Below, one piece after another: positions 27,954-36,571 of a stretch of 64,000 nt of DNA; positions within the stretch are counted from its first letter, which is position 1, and every line of letters begins with the position of its first letter. The DNA is from Pseudobacillus lumedeiriae (GTDB taxonomy: Bacteria; Bacillota; Bacilli; Bacillales; Domibacillaceae). The notes under the pieces are model-generated. The model had not been told where the DNA came from. It ran no database searches and saw nothing but the letters and a program-made list of their open reading frames with translations. The stretch spans positions 124,001-188,000 of the forward strand of contig NZ_JAUIYO010000001.1 in NCBI RefSeq assembly GCF_044891285.1, in the 5' to 3' direction. A program made the position numbers and the translations under genes.

Positions 27954-28616
27954 TTATTGAACGAGCCCCTTTCTTTTCATCATGAGCTGACGTTCAAAAC
28001 AAAAACGCAACAAAATTTGTTGATCTGTATGTGACATGTCGATAAATTCAATAGATGCAATGGTTCGGTTATTGTGATCGGTACGTGTTCGTACAATTCT
28101 TCCTTTTATCTCAAAATAATGGTGTTCTCCCGACTGCATCGGAATAGAGAGATACACTTTGCCCTCTTTCCCGCTTTTCGTTTCTATTTCCGCTGGAATG
28201 GCGACAGCAATCCCCCCAGCACTAATATCTTCAGTGACAGCTGTGAAAGGCTGGCTGTCTTCGAAATGAACCGCTGCGTCAACAGGGATCGGCACCCTTA
28301 CAAACTTCCGCCGCTGAACCCGTTTGTATTGTTCTGGACCAGGATCATGAAGAATTAAGAGTGGAATATTCCTTTTCGTCCGGCCGGTTACTTCTGTATT
28401 AAATGTATAGACAGCCGAGGAATGTTGTGGATCGATAAACTCCAGCATAAGCTGTGTGCCATGTAAAAAAAAAGTGGAGCGGTTCGTCTCTATATTCACT
28501 GGATAATCAATGAATATTTGGCCTTCATCGGTATCGGCTACCCGACAGCGATAATGTTCCTCCTGCCCTTCATCATCCGTAGAAATAAGCAGCAGGGGCA
28601 TTCCCGTTTCGATCAT
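27954..28616 (-). CDS. motI: PilZ-domain cyclic-di-GMP receptor (flagellar clutch MotI/YpfA)
   Basis: 220 residues: an N-terminal YcgR-like beta domain (about 1-95) and a C-terminal PilZ domain with the c-di-GMP motifs RRKFVR (102-107) and DISAGG (130-135). In B. subtilis YpfA/MotI binds c-di-GMP and disengages the flagellar stator protein MotA. Start taken at the ATG 8 bases after GGGTGAG, not at the GTG nine bases earlier. Single-gene unit between ypeB and cmk. Cytoplasmic, acting at the motor. Confidence 0.93.
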   Translation of the reverse strand: MIETGMPLLLISTDDEGQEEHYRCRVADTDEGQIFIDYPVNIETNRSTFFLHGTQLMLEFIDPQHSSAVYTFNTEVTGRTKRNIPLLILHDPGPEQYKRVQRRKFVRVPIPVDAAVHFEDSQPFTAVTEDISAGGIAVAIPAEIETKSGKEGKVYLSIPMQSGEHHYFEIKGRIVRTRTDHNNRTIASIEFIDMSHTDQQILLRFCFERQLMMKRKGLVQ

Positions 28617-28729
28617 ATGTATCACTCACCCAATTCTTTTTCCTCTCGTGCATTTGCACTTATACTTTTCCCAAATTATAGTACGCAGCTAAGGAAAATG
28701 CAATGAGTGAGTGTGGGGAACGGAATACT

Positions 28730-30079
28730 TTACAATAAATTGTCGTATATCGGTTCTACTCGGCGGAGCTGCTCTACTTGCTCTTCTGTACCGTCCTTGG
28801 CGTTAATTAAGATTCGATATGTCTCTTCTCCAAGCGTGCCTAAGAACTCATAACAAAGCACCTCTTGATTAAGCTCGTTCTTTATAACCGCCAGGCGCTT
28901 TTCTTGTATCCGGACGTTGGGATTAATAAATTTAGCCGCCTCGCTCTCCGTCAGTGCCGGCTTTTCTAACTTTCTTTCGTGATGGTTCTCTAAATATTCA
29001 TTAGCTGCCACACCAATCACTTGACCATTATCTAGAGCAACCTTTACTTTCACTGCATCTGGATAGATTCGTATGCCATCTTTTTCACCTACAAACGTAA
29101 ATACACCGACACTATCATATTGTGTACTTTCATCAGCTACTAAACCTTCCATACCTCGTTTCTTCAAAAAGGCCGCCGCTTTATTATTTGCGTCATTCAG
29201 GCTGATTGTCGGCTTTCCCACTTCTCTATTAATAATATACCAAAGAGGATAGCCGCCTCTTCTCGTCACATCAATGTTCGCTTCTACACCATTTTTATTT
29301 GTCATACGGATACTGTAAAATGAAAAGTCTGACTCTTTCCCGCTTTTCGTCACTTTTACATTGTTTACTTGTTCCATTTGCGTATATGCTTTCGCCTTGT
29401 CAACTGCCTCTTTTTTACTGATTGGGGCGGCTTTATTGTTTTTTAAACGGTTGTCATCAAGCTGATTGGTATCGCCGGGCAGTGTACTGACATTCGCTTC
29501 ACTATACCCCTTTGACTTCTCTTCAACTGCTTTAAATCCATCAATGATCGTATTATCACTTCCTCCTTTATCTGTAGCTAAAGCAAGCTCTACATCCATC
29601 CATCTCAAGTTATTTTTCAATGCCATGTGCTGAACTTTCCGCAGCTCATTTTGAATATCAGCCGACTGTTCATACAAATTTTTCAAGTGGGTATATTCTT
29701 TATCTGTGAGCGGTTCCTTCTCTAAATCTCTCACAGCTGTTTTATAACTAAATTCCCCGATGCTGCCAAGGAACTCTTCCGTTTTGTTAAATGGCAGAAG
29801 CGTCAATGGCAGCTGTCCGACATCATTATGTGCTTCCGACGTCAGCCGCCACACATCAGCAAGCGCCGGCGAAAGGGATTTTCGAGAATTCATAGCAAGA
29901 GTAGAACCGATTTGATCATGTATCCGGTCAATGGAAAAGGTTAAATCATGAAAAGCGCGCTGATAGTTGTTTTCGGCATGAATTAACACAGCATTTTTTT
30001 CTTTATGTTCCTGGTAGCCCCAGAAACCCGTACCGACCGCGGCCAGCGATAAAATAACAATAGTTAGCGTGCGCAGCAT
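28730..30079 (-). CDS. ypeB: Germination protein YpeB
   Basis: Spore inner-membrane protein needed for incorporation and stability of the cortex-lytic enzyme SleB. 449 residues: one N-terminal membrane anchor (about 4-21), a helical domain (to about 210) and three PepSY-type repeats in the C-terminal half (segments with YTQMEQVNNVKVTK, NNKAAAFLKKRGMEG and SEAAKFINPNVRIQ). It follows sleB by 16 bases, the conserved sleB-ypeB operon. Expected to be made in the forespore under sigma-G. Confidence 0.96.
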   Translation of the reverse strand: MLRTLTIVILSLAAVGTGFWGYQEHKEKNAVLIHAENNYQRAFHDLTFSIDRIHDQIGSTLAMNSRKSLSPALADVWRLTSEAHNDVGQLPLTLLPFNKTEEFLGSIGEFSYKTAVRDLEKEPLTDKEYTHLKNLYEQSADIQNELRKVQHMALKNNLRWMDVELALATDKGGSDNTIIDGFKAVEEKSKGYSEANVSTLPGDTNQLDDNRLKNNKAAPISKKEAVDKAKAYTQMEQVNNVKVTKSGKESDFSFYSIRMTNKNGVEANIDVTRRGGYPLWYIINREVGKPTISLNDANNKAAAFLKKRGMEGLVADESTQYDSVGVFTFVGEKDGIRIYPDAVKVKVALDNGQVIGVAANEYLENHHERKLEKPALTESEAAKFINPNVRIQEKRLAVIKNELNQEVLCYEFLGTLGEETYRILINAKDGTEEQVEQLRRVEPIYDNLL

Positions 30080-30095
30080 AGTAGTCCCCCCTTTT

Positions 30096-30848
30096 TTATT
30101 CGCAGAAAATGTGCTTGCCTATTTTTTTAATTTGTGGTCTCGTCCAAATCCAAGGGCTCGTTGCCGTATCAGGATTAAAATAATACAACGCGTTGCCTGT
30201 TGGATCCCAGCCGTTGATCGCATCGATAACCGCTTTTTTCGATGTTTCATTTGGTGTCAGCCAGATTTGCCCGTCCGCCACAGCTGTGAACGCACGCGGT
30301 TCAAAGATTACACCCGACACAGAATTTGGAAAGCTTTGACTTTGCACTCGGTTTAAAATCACCGATGCCACCGCTACTTGTCCCTCATATGGTTCACCGC
30401 GAGCTTCCCCATGTACAGCGTTTGCCATCAGCTGGATATCATTTTGTGAAAACCCGGGCGGCACACTGGTCGCCGTTGGTTTGCTTCCAGAAGACTTAGA
30501 TCCTTGTGATTTTGCATAACCCTTATCATACTTTGATGCCTTTACAAGCTTATTCTTTGTCGCCGCTCCGACAAGACCGTCCACCGGCATTCCAAAGGCC
30601 TCTTGAAAGTTTCGCACAGCCCAGTAAGTACCCCATCCATATACACCGTCGATTTTCCCTTTATAGTAACCGATATATTGAAGTCTTGTCTGAAGTTCAA
30701 GCACGTCTTCCCCAGAAGCTCCTCTTTGGATGACCTGCCCTGAAAATGCCTGCGGTGTGTTTGGCATAACAAGTATGCTGCACGTAATAAAGCTCATAAC
30801 AAAAGCAATCATTACAGCCATTTGTTTCACATTGGAACGAATACTCAT
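30096..30848 (-). CDS. sleB: Spore cortex-lytic enzyme SleB
   Basis: Lytic transglycosylase that degrades cortex peptidoglycan during germination. Signal segment to about 35; peptidoglycan-binding domain 40-100 (GASGEDVLELQTRLQYIG); short Ser/Lys/Gly linker 105-130; hydrolase_2 catalytic domain 135-250 with the catalytic Glu148 in VHGEARGE. 250 residues, clearly shorter than the roughly 305 of B. subtilis, mainly in the linker. GGAGGG precedes the ATG. I could not identify a clear sigma-G site upstream. Confidence 0.97.
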   Translation of the reverse strand: MSIRSNVKQMAVMIAFVMSFITCSILVMPNTPQAFSGQVIQRGASGEDVLELQTRLQYIGYYKGKIDGVYGWGTYWAVRNFQEAFGMPVDGLVGAATKNKLVKASKYDKGYAKSQGSKSSGSKPTATSVPPGFSQNDIQLMANAVHGEARGEPYEGQVAVASVILNRVQSQSFPNSVSGVIFEPRAFTAVADGQIWLTPNETSKKAVIDAINGWDPTGNALYYFNPDTATSPWIWTRPQIKKIGKHIFCE

Positions 30849-30914
30849 CTTTTTTACCCTCCACCTAATCGATGATGTTTAAGGGTATTTTTTGCAAGGT
30901 GCATATTTTTATAC

Positions 30915-30947
30915 AAAAAAAGAAGCCCCTTTTCAATTAAGAGCTTC
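30915..30947 (-). terminator. Intrinsic terminator of prsW overlapping its stop codon
   Basis: GAAGCTCTT / AGGGGCTTC stem followed by seven U on the minus strand. The 5' arm contains the last codons and the TAA of prsW. Confidence 0.85.
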
Positions 30948-31620
30948 CGTCACGTACCATCTGCAGATAATGATGATCCGAAAGTTTGTGAGCTTGTTTG
31001 ACTTTCCTTAACGCCAGCCACCAAAGAAACAGCATAAAAGGAATAATGTAGTACAGCCAAACTGACTCAATAAATAAAATATAATCATATAACCCATGCA
31101 GCAAAAATGGGATCAAAAGAGAGAAAGCAAGCCGGCCGCCTTTTCTTCCATCGCGGCTGAACTTTGCTTTTCCTAAATAAAAACCCATTAATACACCGAA
31201 CAGCGCATGGCTTGACACCGGCAGCAGCGCCCGCAAAAAAGCGTGTTCTACTCCATAAGACAATAAATATAAAATATTTTCCGCTGTCGCAAAGCCGAGC
31301 GAAACACTTGTCCCATAAACGATTCCATCATACGGTTCGTCAAAGTCTACGTGGGAATAAATTAAATAATATAAGATAAACCACTTCACAAATTCCTCGA
31401 ATAAACCAACAGTAAAAAAAGCAGAAGCGGCATTCGGAAGAACAACCCCTTCTTCGGCCAGCACATATTGAATAAACATCACTGGAAATGTAAGAAGAGC
31501 CCCGTAAATAAACGTTTTCGCAACGGTTGTCACCGGTTCTGTATCGTACTGATCCCGCAGATAAAAATAACATAAAAGGGCTAATCCAGGAGCCACACCT
31601 GCTGAAAAAACCGCCAGCAT
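30937..31620 (-). CDS. prsW: Site-1 intramembrane protease PrsW
   Basis: Multi-pass membrane peptidase that makes the first cut in the anti-sigma factor RsiW, activating sigma-W in B. subtilis. 227 residues with about seven helices. The conserved Glu pair is at 75-76 (GLFEEFVKW), then ATAEN and the SSHALFGVLMGFYLGKA motif with a conserved His. Start at MLAVFSAGVAPG after AGAGG; the 11-residue upstream extension has no ribosome site. Next to sleB, as usual. The target RsiW is not in this window. Confidence 0.95.
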   Translation of the reverse strand: MLAVFSAGVAPGLALLCYFYLRDQYDTEPVTTVAKTFIYGALLTFPVMFIQYVLAEEGVVLPNAASAFFTVGLFEEFVKWFILYYLIYSHVDFDEPYDGIVYGTSVSLGFATAENILYLLSYGVEHAFLRALLPVSSHALFGVLMGFYLGKAKFSRDGRKGGRLAFSLLIPFLLHGLYDYILFIESVWLYYIIPFMLFLWWLALRKVKQAHKLSDHHYLQMVRDGSS

Positions 31621-31716
31621 AAGTTTATCCTCTTTTCTTTCGGTTTTCTTCATCGTATCATTGTTGAAAAGGATTGAACATACTTAATCTAAATTTGTAA
31701 AGTGGAGGTTTTTCTT

Positions 31717-32694
31717 TTGTCCAAAAAACAGATATTAATCATTCATACAGGCGGAACGATTTCCATGAAGGTTGATCAACAGTCAGGTACTGTGAAGCCG
31801 GCCGATACCAACCCCCTGCTCTCAGTTGATCAGCCGCTGGATGAATCGGCTGTCATCGCTTCTGTTGAACCCTTTCATCTCCCATCCCCCTCGATCACTC
31901 CAAAAGAAATGCTTGAGCTGAAAATCTTGATCGATCAGACACTTCAAAAGCAGCACTTTGACGGGGTTGTTATTACACATGGGACAGACACACTGGAGGA
32001 AACGGCTTATTTCCTTGATATGGCACTAGAAACCGAAACCCCAGTCATCGTCACTGGCGCGATGCGTTCAAGTGATCAAATTGGGACAGACGGATTATCT
32101 AATTTAATGTCAGCTGTCCGCACAGCCGGCTGCAGTGAAGCGAGAGGAAAAGGGGTATTAGTTGTTCTAAACGATGAAATCCACGCTGCTGACAATGTCA
32201 CAAAAACGCATACGAGCAGCCTCTCAACCTTTCAAAGTCCGCAATACGGACCAATCGGGATTGTTACGAAAAGAAACGTACACTTCCATCAACAGCCGAT
32301 CCGCCGGCAAAAAATACCTGTCACTTCCGTGAATAAGCGCGTTGCTTTGATCAAAGCTTATGCCGGCATGGATTCGCATTTGCTCCTTTTATTAAAAGAC
32401 CTCCCTTACGACGGGGTCGTCATTGAGGCGCTCGGCCAAGGCAATTTACCTCCTGCTGTTGTGCCGGCAATCAAAGAACTTATTCATCAAAACATTCCCA
32501 TCGTACTCGTATCCAGATGTTTTAACGGCATCGTTCAGGACGTTTATGGATATGAAGGAGGCGGCAAACATTTAAAAGAGCTTGGTGTTATTTTTTCAAA
32601 TGGGCTCAATGGACAAAAAGCGAGAATAAAGCTGCTGATGGCACTAGCCTCGAACTTCGCACCAGAACAGATAAAAAAAGTGTTTGAACAATAA
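31717..32694 (+). CDS. ansA: L-asparaginase, type I
   Basis: Cytoplasmic asparaginase hydrolysing L-asparagine to aspartate and ammonia. 325 residues. The two catalytic Thr motifs are HTGGTIS (Thr14 region) and THGTDT (87-92), with VTGAMRSSDQIGTDG between them and a C-terminal tetramer domain. The start is TTG, 8 bases after GGAGG; a GTG upstream would sit inside the ribosome site. One of the few plus-strand genes, divergent from prsW and convergent with ypdA. Confidence 0.96.
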   Translation: MSKKQILIIHTGGTISMKVDQQSGTVKPADTNPLLSVDQPLDESAVIASVEPFHLPSPSITPKEMLELKILIDQTLQKQHFDGVVITHGTDTLEETAYFLDMALETETPVIVTGAMRSSDQIGTDGLSNLMSAVRTAGCSEARGKGVLVVLNDEIHAADNVTKTHTSSLSTFQSPQYGPIGIVTKRNVHFHQQPIRRQKIPVTSVNKRVALIKAYAGMDSHLLLLLKDLPYDGVVIEALGQGNLPPAVVPAIKELIHQNIPIVLVSRCFNGIVQDVYGYEGGGKHLKELGVIFSNGLNGQKARIKLLMALASNFAPEQIKKVFEQ

Positions 32695-32723
32695 AAAGGA
32701 GCTGATTGTGTCAGCCCCTTTTT
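32693..32723. terminator. Shared terminator between ansA and ypdA
   Basis: AAAAAGGAGCTGA / TCAGCCCCTTTTT stem with one mismatch and a 5-base loop; U-tracts on both strands serve the two convergent genes. Confidence 0.9.
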
Positions 32724-32725
32724 CA

Positions 32726-33697
32726 CTATATCATTTCCCGTTGGGCAATCGCTGCTGCAATTTCACCGCCGTGAAAACGCCCGTTTTCGATAAAAATTTC
32801 ATTGGCATTGTTGCCTGCAGCGATTACTCCAGCGATAAAGATCCCTTCTACATTTGTTTCCTTCGTCCTCTCATCGTACATTGGACGGCCTGTTTCCCCA
32901 TCGATCTCTACACCCATTTCTTTTAAAAAACTGTGGTCTGGATGGTACCCGGTCATAGCAAACACAAAATCATTTTCCAGCTGTTTTTCTTCGCCATTTT
33001 GAGTATAAATCACAGCATCCTCCGTCACTTTCACTATCTCAGCATGAAATTCCATTTTAATTTCATCATTTCGAACGAGTGCTTCAAACTCTGGCAAAAT
33101 CCATGGCTTAATGCTTTTTGAATACTCGCCGCCGCGATAGAGAACCGTTACTCTCGCCCCTGCTTTATGAAGTTCAAGCGCTGCGTCGACTGATGAATTC
33201 TTACCGCCGATGACAGCGACATCCGTATCAAAATAAGGATGAGCTTCTTTAAAATAATGACATACTTTATCTAATTCTTCTCCAGGAATATTCATATAAT
33301 TTGGATGATCATAGTAACCAGTCGCAATAATGACATATTTCGCCTCATACACATCGGTAGATGAATAAACATGAAACAAGCCATTGGGCTGTTTTTCTAC
33401 TTTCTTGACTGTTTCAAAGCGCTGAATACGAAGATCCTTCATTTTCACCACTTCTCGATAATACGTTAATGCTTGATTACGCTTTGGTTTGCGTCCTTCA
33501 ATAATAAAAGGCACATCACCGATGGCCAGCTTTTCACTAGAGCTGAAAAATGTCTGGTGTGTTGGGTAATTGTAAATGGAATTCACAATGTTTCCTTTTT
33601 CGATGACAAGTGGATCTTTACCAATTTCCTTCAATGCAATAGCTGCAGACAAGCCGCATGGTCCGCCTCCGACAATAATACAGTCTTCCTTACGCAT
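32726..33697 (-). CDS. ypdA: Bacillithiol-disulfide reductase YpdA
   Basis: FAD- and NADPH-binding reductase of 323 residues that reduces oxidised bacillithiol (known from Firmicutes YpdA/Bdr). First dinucleotide fold GGGPCG at 10-15 contains the conserved Cys14 thought to react with the disulfide; the second fold is VIGGKNSSVDAA. C-terminal GIFIAGVIAAG is the FAD-side motif. AAGGAGTGGGG precedes the ATG. gudB, which lies beside ypdA in B. subtilis, is absent. Cytoplasmic. Confidence 0.95.
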   Translation of the reverse strand: MRKEDCIIVGGGPCGLSAAIALKEIGKDPLVIEKGNIVNSIYNYPTHQTFFSSSEKLAIGDVPFIIEGRKPKRNQALTYYREVVKMKDLRIQRFETVKKVEKQPNGLFHVYSSTDVYEAKYVIIATGYYDHPNYMNIPGEELDKVCHYFKEAHPYFDTDVAVIGGKNSSVDAALELHKAGARVTVLYRGGEYSKSIKPWILPEFEALVRNDEIKMEFHAEIVKVTEDAVIYTQNGEEKQLENDFVFAMTGYHPDHSFLKEMGVEIDGETGRPMYDERTKETNVEGIFIAGVIAAGNNANEIFIENGRFHGGEIAAAIAQREMI

Positions 33698-33795
33698 AAT
33701 TCCCCACTCCTTGTTATCCGTACAAAAAAATTTCCTATCATACTTTGATGATAGGAGAAATTGTGTTGACTTTCAACGGATATATCTTGATGGAG

Positions 33796-34377
33796 TTATG
33801 CTTTTTTAACAAAGTATTCATAAACTTTCTTCGTGGCCTCCAATGGAATAACAAGAAGAGCGTACTCCTTTAACATCTCTTCGGGCAAACTTGATAACAC
33901 TCCGTACTCTAACAAGACAGCTTCAAGAGCGTCATACTGACTATCAAAATCGAATGACAAACAGAGATAGTAAGCATCTTTAAAATAGAAAAGCGAGCTC
34001 TCGATATCCCTTACTTTTTTTTCATCATGAACCAATCCGATAATGTCTTCAATATCTGTAAATTTAAATGTCAGATCGCATCCGTATTCTCCATCTTCCT
34101 CCGCCGGCACTTCATCTACTGTATCTAAAAACTCAAAATGGTCAATCGTCAAAATGAGAACTAGTTCATCCCCTGACATAGAATGTACTTCAATGGCAAT
34201 CATTCCCTCAGTGTCAATATCCAGCTGCTCTTCAATCGCATCTAGCATCTCATCAAAGATTTCGTGCCAAATGTACGAGTCCTCCAGAATATGCTTCTTC
34301 GTACATCCTTTTTTTCTTAACTCTTCGTAAGTAATGGAAAGCATCACCTTATTATCTGATAAACGTTCTATCCTCAT
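33796..34377 (-). CDS. mecB: Adaptor protein MecA-like (YpbH/MecB)
   Basis: Paralogue of the ClpC adaptor MecA. 193 residues: N-terminal domain beginning MRIERLSDNKVMLSITYEEL (about 1-75), an acidic linker and a C-terminal ClpC-binding domain ending KKVYEYFVKK. Start taken at this Met after GGGGG; the longer frame lacks a ribosome site and family similarity. In B. subtilis YpbH binds ClpC and affects competence and sporulation. Cytoplasmic. Confidence 0.93.
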   Translation of the reverse strand: MRIERLSDNKVMLSITYEELRKKGCTKKHILEDSYIWHEIFDEMLDAIEEQLDIDTEGMIAIEVHSMSGDELVLILTIDHFEFLDTVDEVPAEEDGEYGCDLTFKFTDIEDIIGLVHDEKKVRDIESSLFYFKDAYYLCLSFDFDSQYDALEAVLLEYGVLSSLPEEMLKEYALLVIPLEATKKVYEYFVKKA

Positions 34378-34473
34378 AGTTTGCTGCCCCCTGCTTAAGG
34401 ACCTCTTTATCACATACTATGAATCAAAACGCAGATGGTGAGTTGTTATCTCATTTTAAATGAAAACGCCCTG

Positions 34474-35235
34474 TTATTCTTTCTTGATGGTAATTAAATG
34501 CGTCTCCGCTTTTGCACCGAGACGAAATGGGACACCACTCGTTCCGTAGCCATTTGAAACGAGAACCGTCATCTCTCCTTTTTGTTCCCATCCCCCTTTT
34601 TTATAAGGACCGATGCCAAAAAAGCGAATTTGCCCCCCATGCGTATGCCCGCTCAAGAACAACGAGACACCATCAGCTGCCGTCAGCTTTTTTTGAAAAA
34701 TTGGATTGTGACTGACCAGCACTTTAAACGATTCATTTGGCACTCCCGCAAAGGCAGGAGATTTTCGGCTGTTGCCTTTACTAAAATCATCCACACCCAG
34801 CAAATAAATAGAAGAACCACAAGCGAGCGGCAGACAAATCGATTCATTCCTCAGCACGCGGATGCCGTAACACTGAAACAACCGATCCAATTCTTCAGCT
34901 AAAAGTTCATAATCATTATTTCCCCATATAAAAAAAACAGGGGCCACTTGTGTTAACAACTGTAAATTACCAGCTACCCTAGTTAACGGAACACCCTTCT
35001 CCGCTAAGTCACCGCCAATCACCACTAAATCAGCTTTCCCTTGAATCTTTTTTATAATAGACGGATGAATAGAACGCCGATGAATATCAGAAATAAAAAA
35101 AAGAGTAAGCGGCTTTGAACTCGGATAATTTTGAAACGTCAGCACATCCATTTTCACTTCATTACGCTGCGCTTCCCTCCACATAAAAAAAAGCACCCCG
35201 GCCAAGAAGAGGAAAGCGATCATTAAATACAACAT
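34474..35235 (-). CDS. ypbG: Membrane-anchored metallophosphoesterase YpbG
   Basis: 253 residues with an N-terminal membrane helix (2-19) and a calcineurin-like phosphoesterase domain. Metal-binding motifs run in order: SDIHRR, GGDLAEKG, GNNDYE (GNHD variant with Asn for His), SHNP and GHTHGGQ. Relatives hydrolyse UDP-diacylglucosamine or nucleotides; the substrate is not known. GAAGGGAAG precedes the ATG. It is divergent from cotJABC, as in B. subtilis. The domain may face outward or inward; topology is not decided by sequence alone. Confidence 0.9.
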   Translation of the reverse strand: MLYLMIAFLFLAGVLFFMWREAQRNEVKMDVLTFQNYPSSKPLTLFFISDIHRRSIHPSIIKKIQGKADLVVIGGDLAEKGVPLTRVAGNLQLLTQVAPVFFIWGNNDYELLAEELDRLFQCYGIRVLRNESICLPLACGSSIYLLGVDDFSKGNSRKSPAFAGVPNESFKVLVSHNPIFQKKLTAADGVSLFLSGHTHGGQIRFFGIGPYKKGGWEQKGEMTVLVSNGYGTSGVPFRLGAKAETHLITIKKE

Positions 35236-35308
35236 TAATCTTCCCTTCGTTCCTTAAATAGTAATAATACAAAATAATAATCAGAATAACAGATTCAGTA
35301 AAAAAAAG

Positions 35309-35337
35309 AAATAATCTCATACCATCCCCCATACAAT
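35309..35337 (+). promoter_or_regulatory. Sigma-E promoter of cotJABC
   Basis: CATACAAT (-10, exact sigma-E consensus) preceded after 14 bases by AAATAAT (-35-like). It lies 33 bases before the cotJA ATG. The cotJ operon is sigma-E dependent in B. subtilis. Confidence 0.75.
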
Positions 35338-35370
35338 AGGGTATTGAAGCACCAAAGAAGGAGGAAGGGA

Positions 35371-35604
35371 ATGAACATGCACACATGGTATAGAACATAC
35401 CGCCCCTACGTCAGTCCAATGGACCCCTGCCCGCCAATAACAGTAAAAAGATATTCTACTCCGCCGAATCTATTTGTTGGCTTTCAACCGCCGGGCCTTG
35501 AACAGTTTCCTGCACCGGCAGCATTGAAACATGGGACGCTATGGAAATGTTTTTTTGATCCTTATTTTTCACTGAAAGAAATGCAGAAGGGGGTCAGAGA
35601 ATGA
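35371..35604 (+). CDS. cotJA: Spore coat protein CotJA
   Basis: Small inner-coat-associated protein of 77 residues, rich in Pro, Tyr and Phe (RTYRPYVSPMDPCPPITVK, LFVGFQPPGLEQF), ending with FDPYFSLKEM. It is required in B. subtilis for assembly of CotJC into the coat. Start at the ATG after AAGGAGG; a frame opening nine codons earlier overlaps the promoter. It overlaps cotJB by 4 bases. Made in the mother cell. Confidence 0.96.
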   Translation: MNMHTWYRTYRPYVSPMDPCPPITVKRYSTPPNLFVGFQPPGLEQFPAPAALKHGTLWKCFFDPYFSLKEMQKGVRE

Positions 35605-35861
35605 AGCCGCTTCCCCCAGAGTATTACCGCGAACTCGAAGAAATTCAAGCCGCCGATTTCGTCATCGTTGAATTAGCACTTTACCTCCATACACACCCTG
35701 GTGATCTTGAGGCTGTTAAACAGTACAACGAGTACGTGAAGCTCAGTAAAAATTTAAAAAAAGTGTTTGAACAAAAGTACGGAGCTTTAACGAGCTTCGG
35801 GTACAGCTATGCCCGTTGTCCGTTTGATTACAAGGAAGCTCCGTGGCCTTGGCAAGTATAG
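35601..35861 (+). CDS. cotJB: Spore coat protein CotJB
   Basis: 86-residue coat protein with typical family features: PPEYYRELEEIQAADFV near the start, a helical middle (DLEAVKQYNEYV) and an aromatic C-terminus SFGYSYARCPFDYKEAPWPW. ATGA overlap with cotJA indicates translational coupling. Second gene of cotJABC; works with CotJA and CotJC in the inner coat. No enzymatic motif. Confidence 0.96.
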   Translation: MKPLPPEYYRELEEIQAADFVIVELALYLHTHPGDLEAVKQYNEYVKLSKNLKKVFEQKYGALTSFGYSYARCPFDYKEAPWPWQV

Positions 35862-35892
35862 CCAAAAAGATGTCCTCAGAAAGGAGATTACT

Positions 35893-36462
35893 ATGTGGAT
35901 ATATGAAAAGAAGCTGCAATATCCGGTGAAGGTAAGTAAATGCAATCCGATGCTTGCCAAATACTTAATTGAACAATATGGCGGGGCTGACGGTGAACTG
36001 GCTGCTGCTTTGCGCTATTTAAACCAGCGTTATAGCATCCCAGACAAAGTAGTCGGCTTACTGACGGATATCGGAACAGAAGAGTTCGCTCACCTTGAAA
36101 TGATCGCTACAATGGTATATAAGCTGACAAAAGATGCGACACCTGATCAACTGAAAGCAGCGGGCCTCGGTTCTCACTATGCTAACCACGACCGGGCCCT
36201 CTTTTATCATAACGCGGCCGGTTCACCTTGGACAGCGACTTACATTCAAGCAAAAGGCGATCCGATCGCTGACCTTTATGAGGACATCGCAGCAGAAGAA
36301 AAAGCACGGGCTACGTATCAATGGCTAATTGATTTAAGTGATGATCCCGACATAAATGACAGTCTTCGTTATTTACGGGAACGTGAAATTATTCATTCCC
36401 AGCGTTTCAGGGAAGCTGTGGAGATGCTAAAAGAAGAAAGAGACCGCAAGAAAATTTTCTAG
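35893..36462 (+). CDS. cotJC: Spore coat protein CotJC, manganese-catalase-like
   Basis: 189 residues, the B. subtilis length, with a ferritin-like di-manganese catalase fold. Metal-ligand-type Glu/His residues are visible in TEEFAHLEMI and in the helix DLYEDIAAEEKARATYQ, with a further His/Glu in REREIIHSQRF. AAGGAGATT precedes the ATG; the frame stays open further upstream inside cotJB without a ribosome site. Most abundant protein of the operon in the coat; may detoxify hydrogen peroxide. Confidence 0.96.
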   Translation: MWIYEKKLQYPVKVSKCNPMLAKYLIEQYGGADGELAAALRYLNQRYSIPDKVVGLLTDIGTEEFAHLEMIATMVYKLTKDATPDQLKAAGLGSHYANHDRALFYHNAAGSPWTATYIQAKGDPIADLYEDIAAEEKARATYQWLIDLSDDPDINDSLRYLREREIIHSQRFREAVEMLKEERDRKKIF

Positions 36463-36529
36463 TTTTCCAGCCGCTTGACATCGGCCGAAATGCAGCATGC
36501 AAGTGCTTCCTTTTTATTGATTAGGGATC

Positions 36530-36571
36530 AAAAACCCCTCTTCCCAGAAGTTTCAAGGGAGAGGGATTTTT
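36530..36571. terminator. Shared terminator between cotJC and ypbE, overlapping the ypbE stop
   Basis: AAAACCCCTCTTCCC pairs with GGGAGAGGGATTTTT around an 11-base loop. Both strands end in a U-run. The minus-strand stop codon of ypbE is inside the hairpin. Confidence 0.85.

Noticed and set aside
35162..35320. Minus-strand frame of about 53 codons with a hydrophobic start, upstream of ypbG
   Set aside because: It overlaps the cotJ sigma-E promoter region and 74 bases of ypbG, has a compressed ribosome-site spacing, and its C-terminal part looks like an out-of-frame reading of ypbG.
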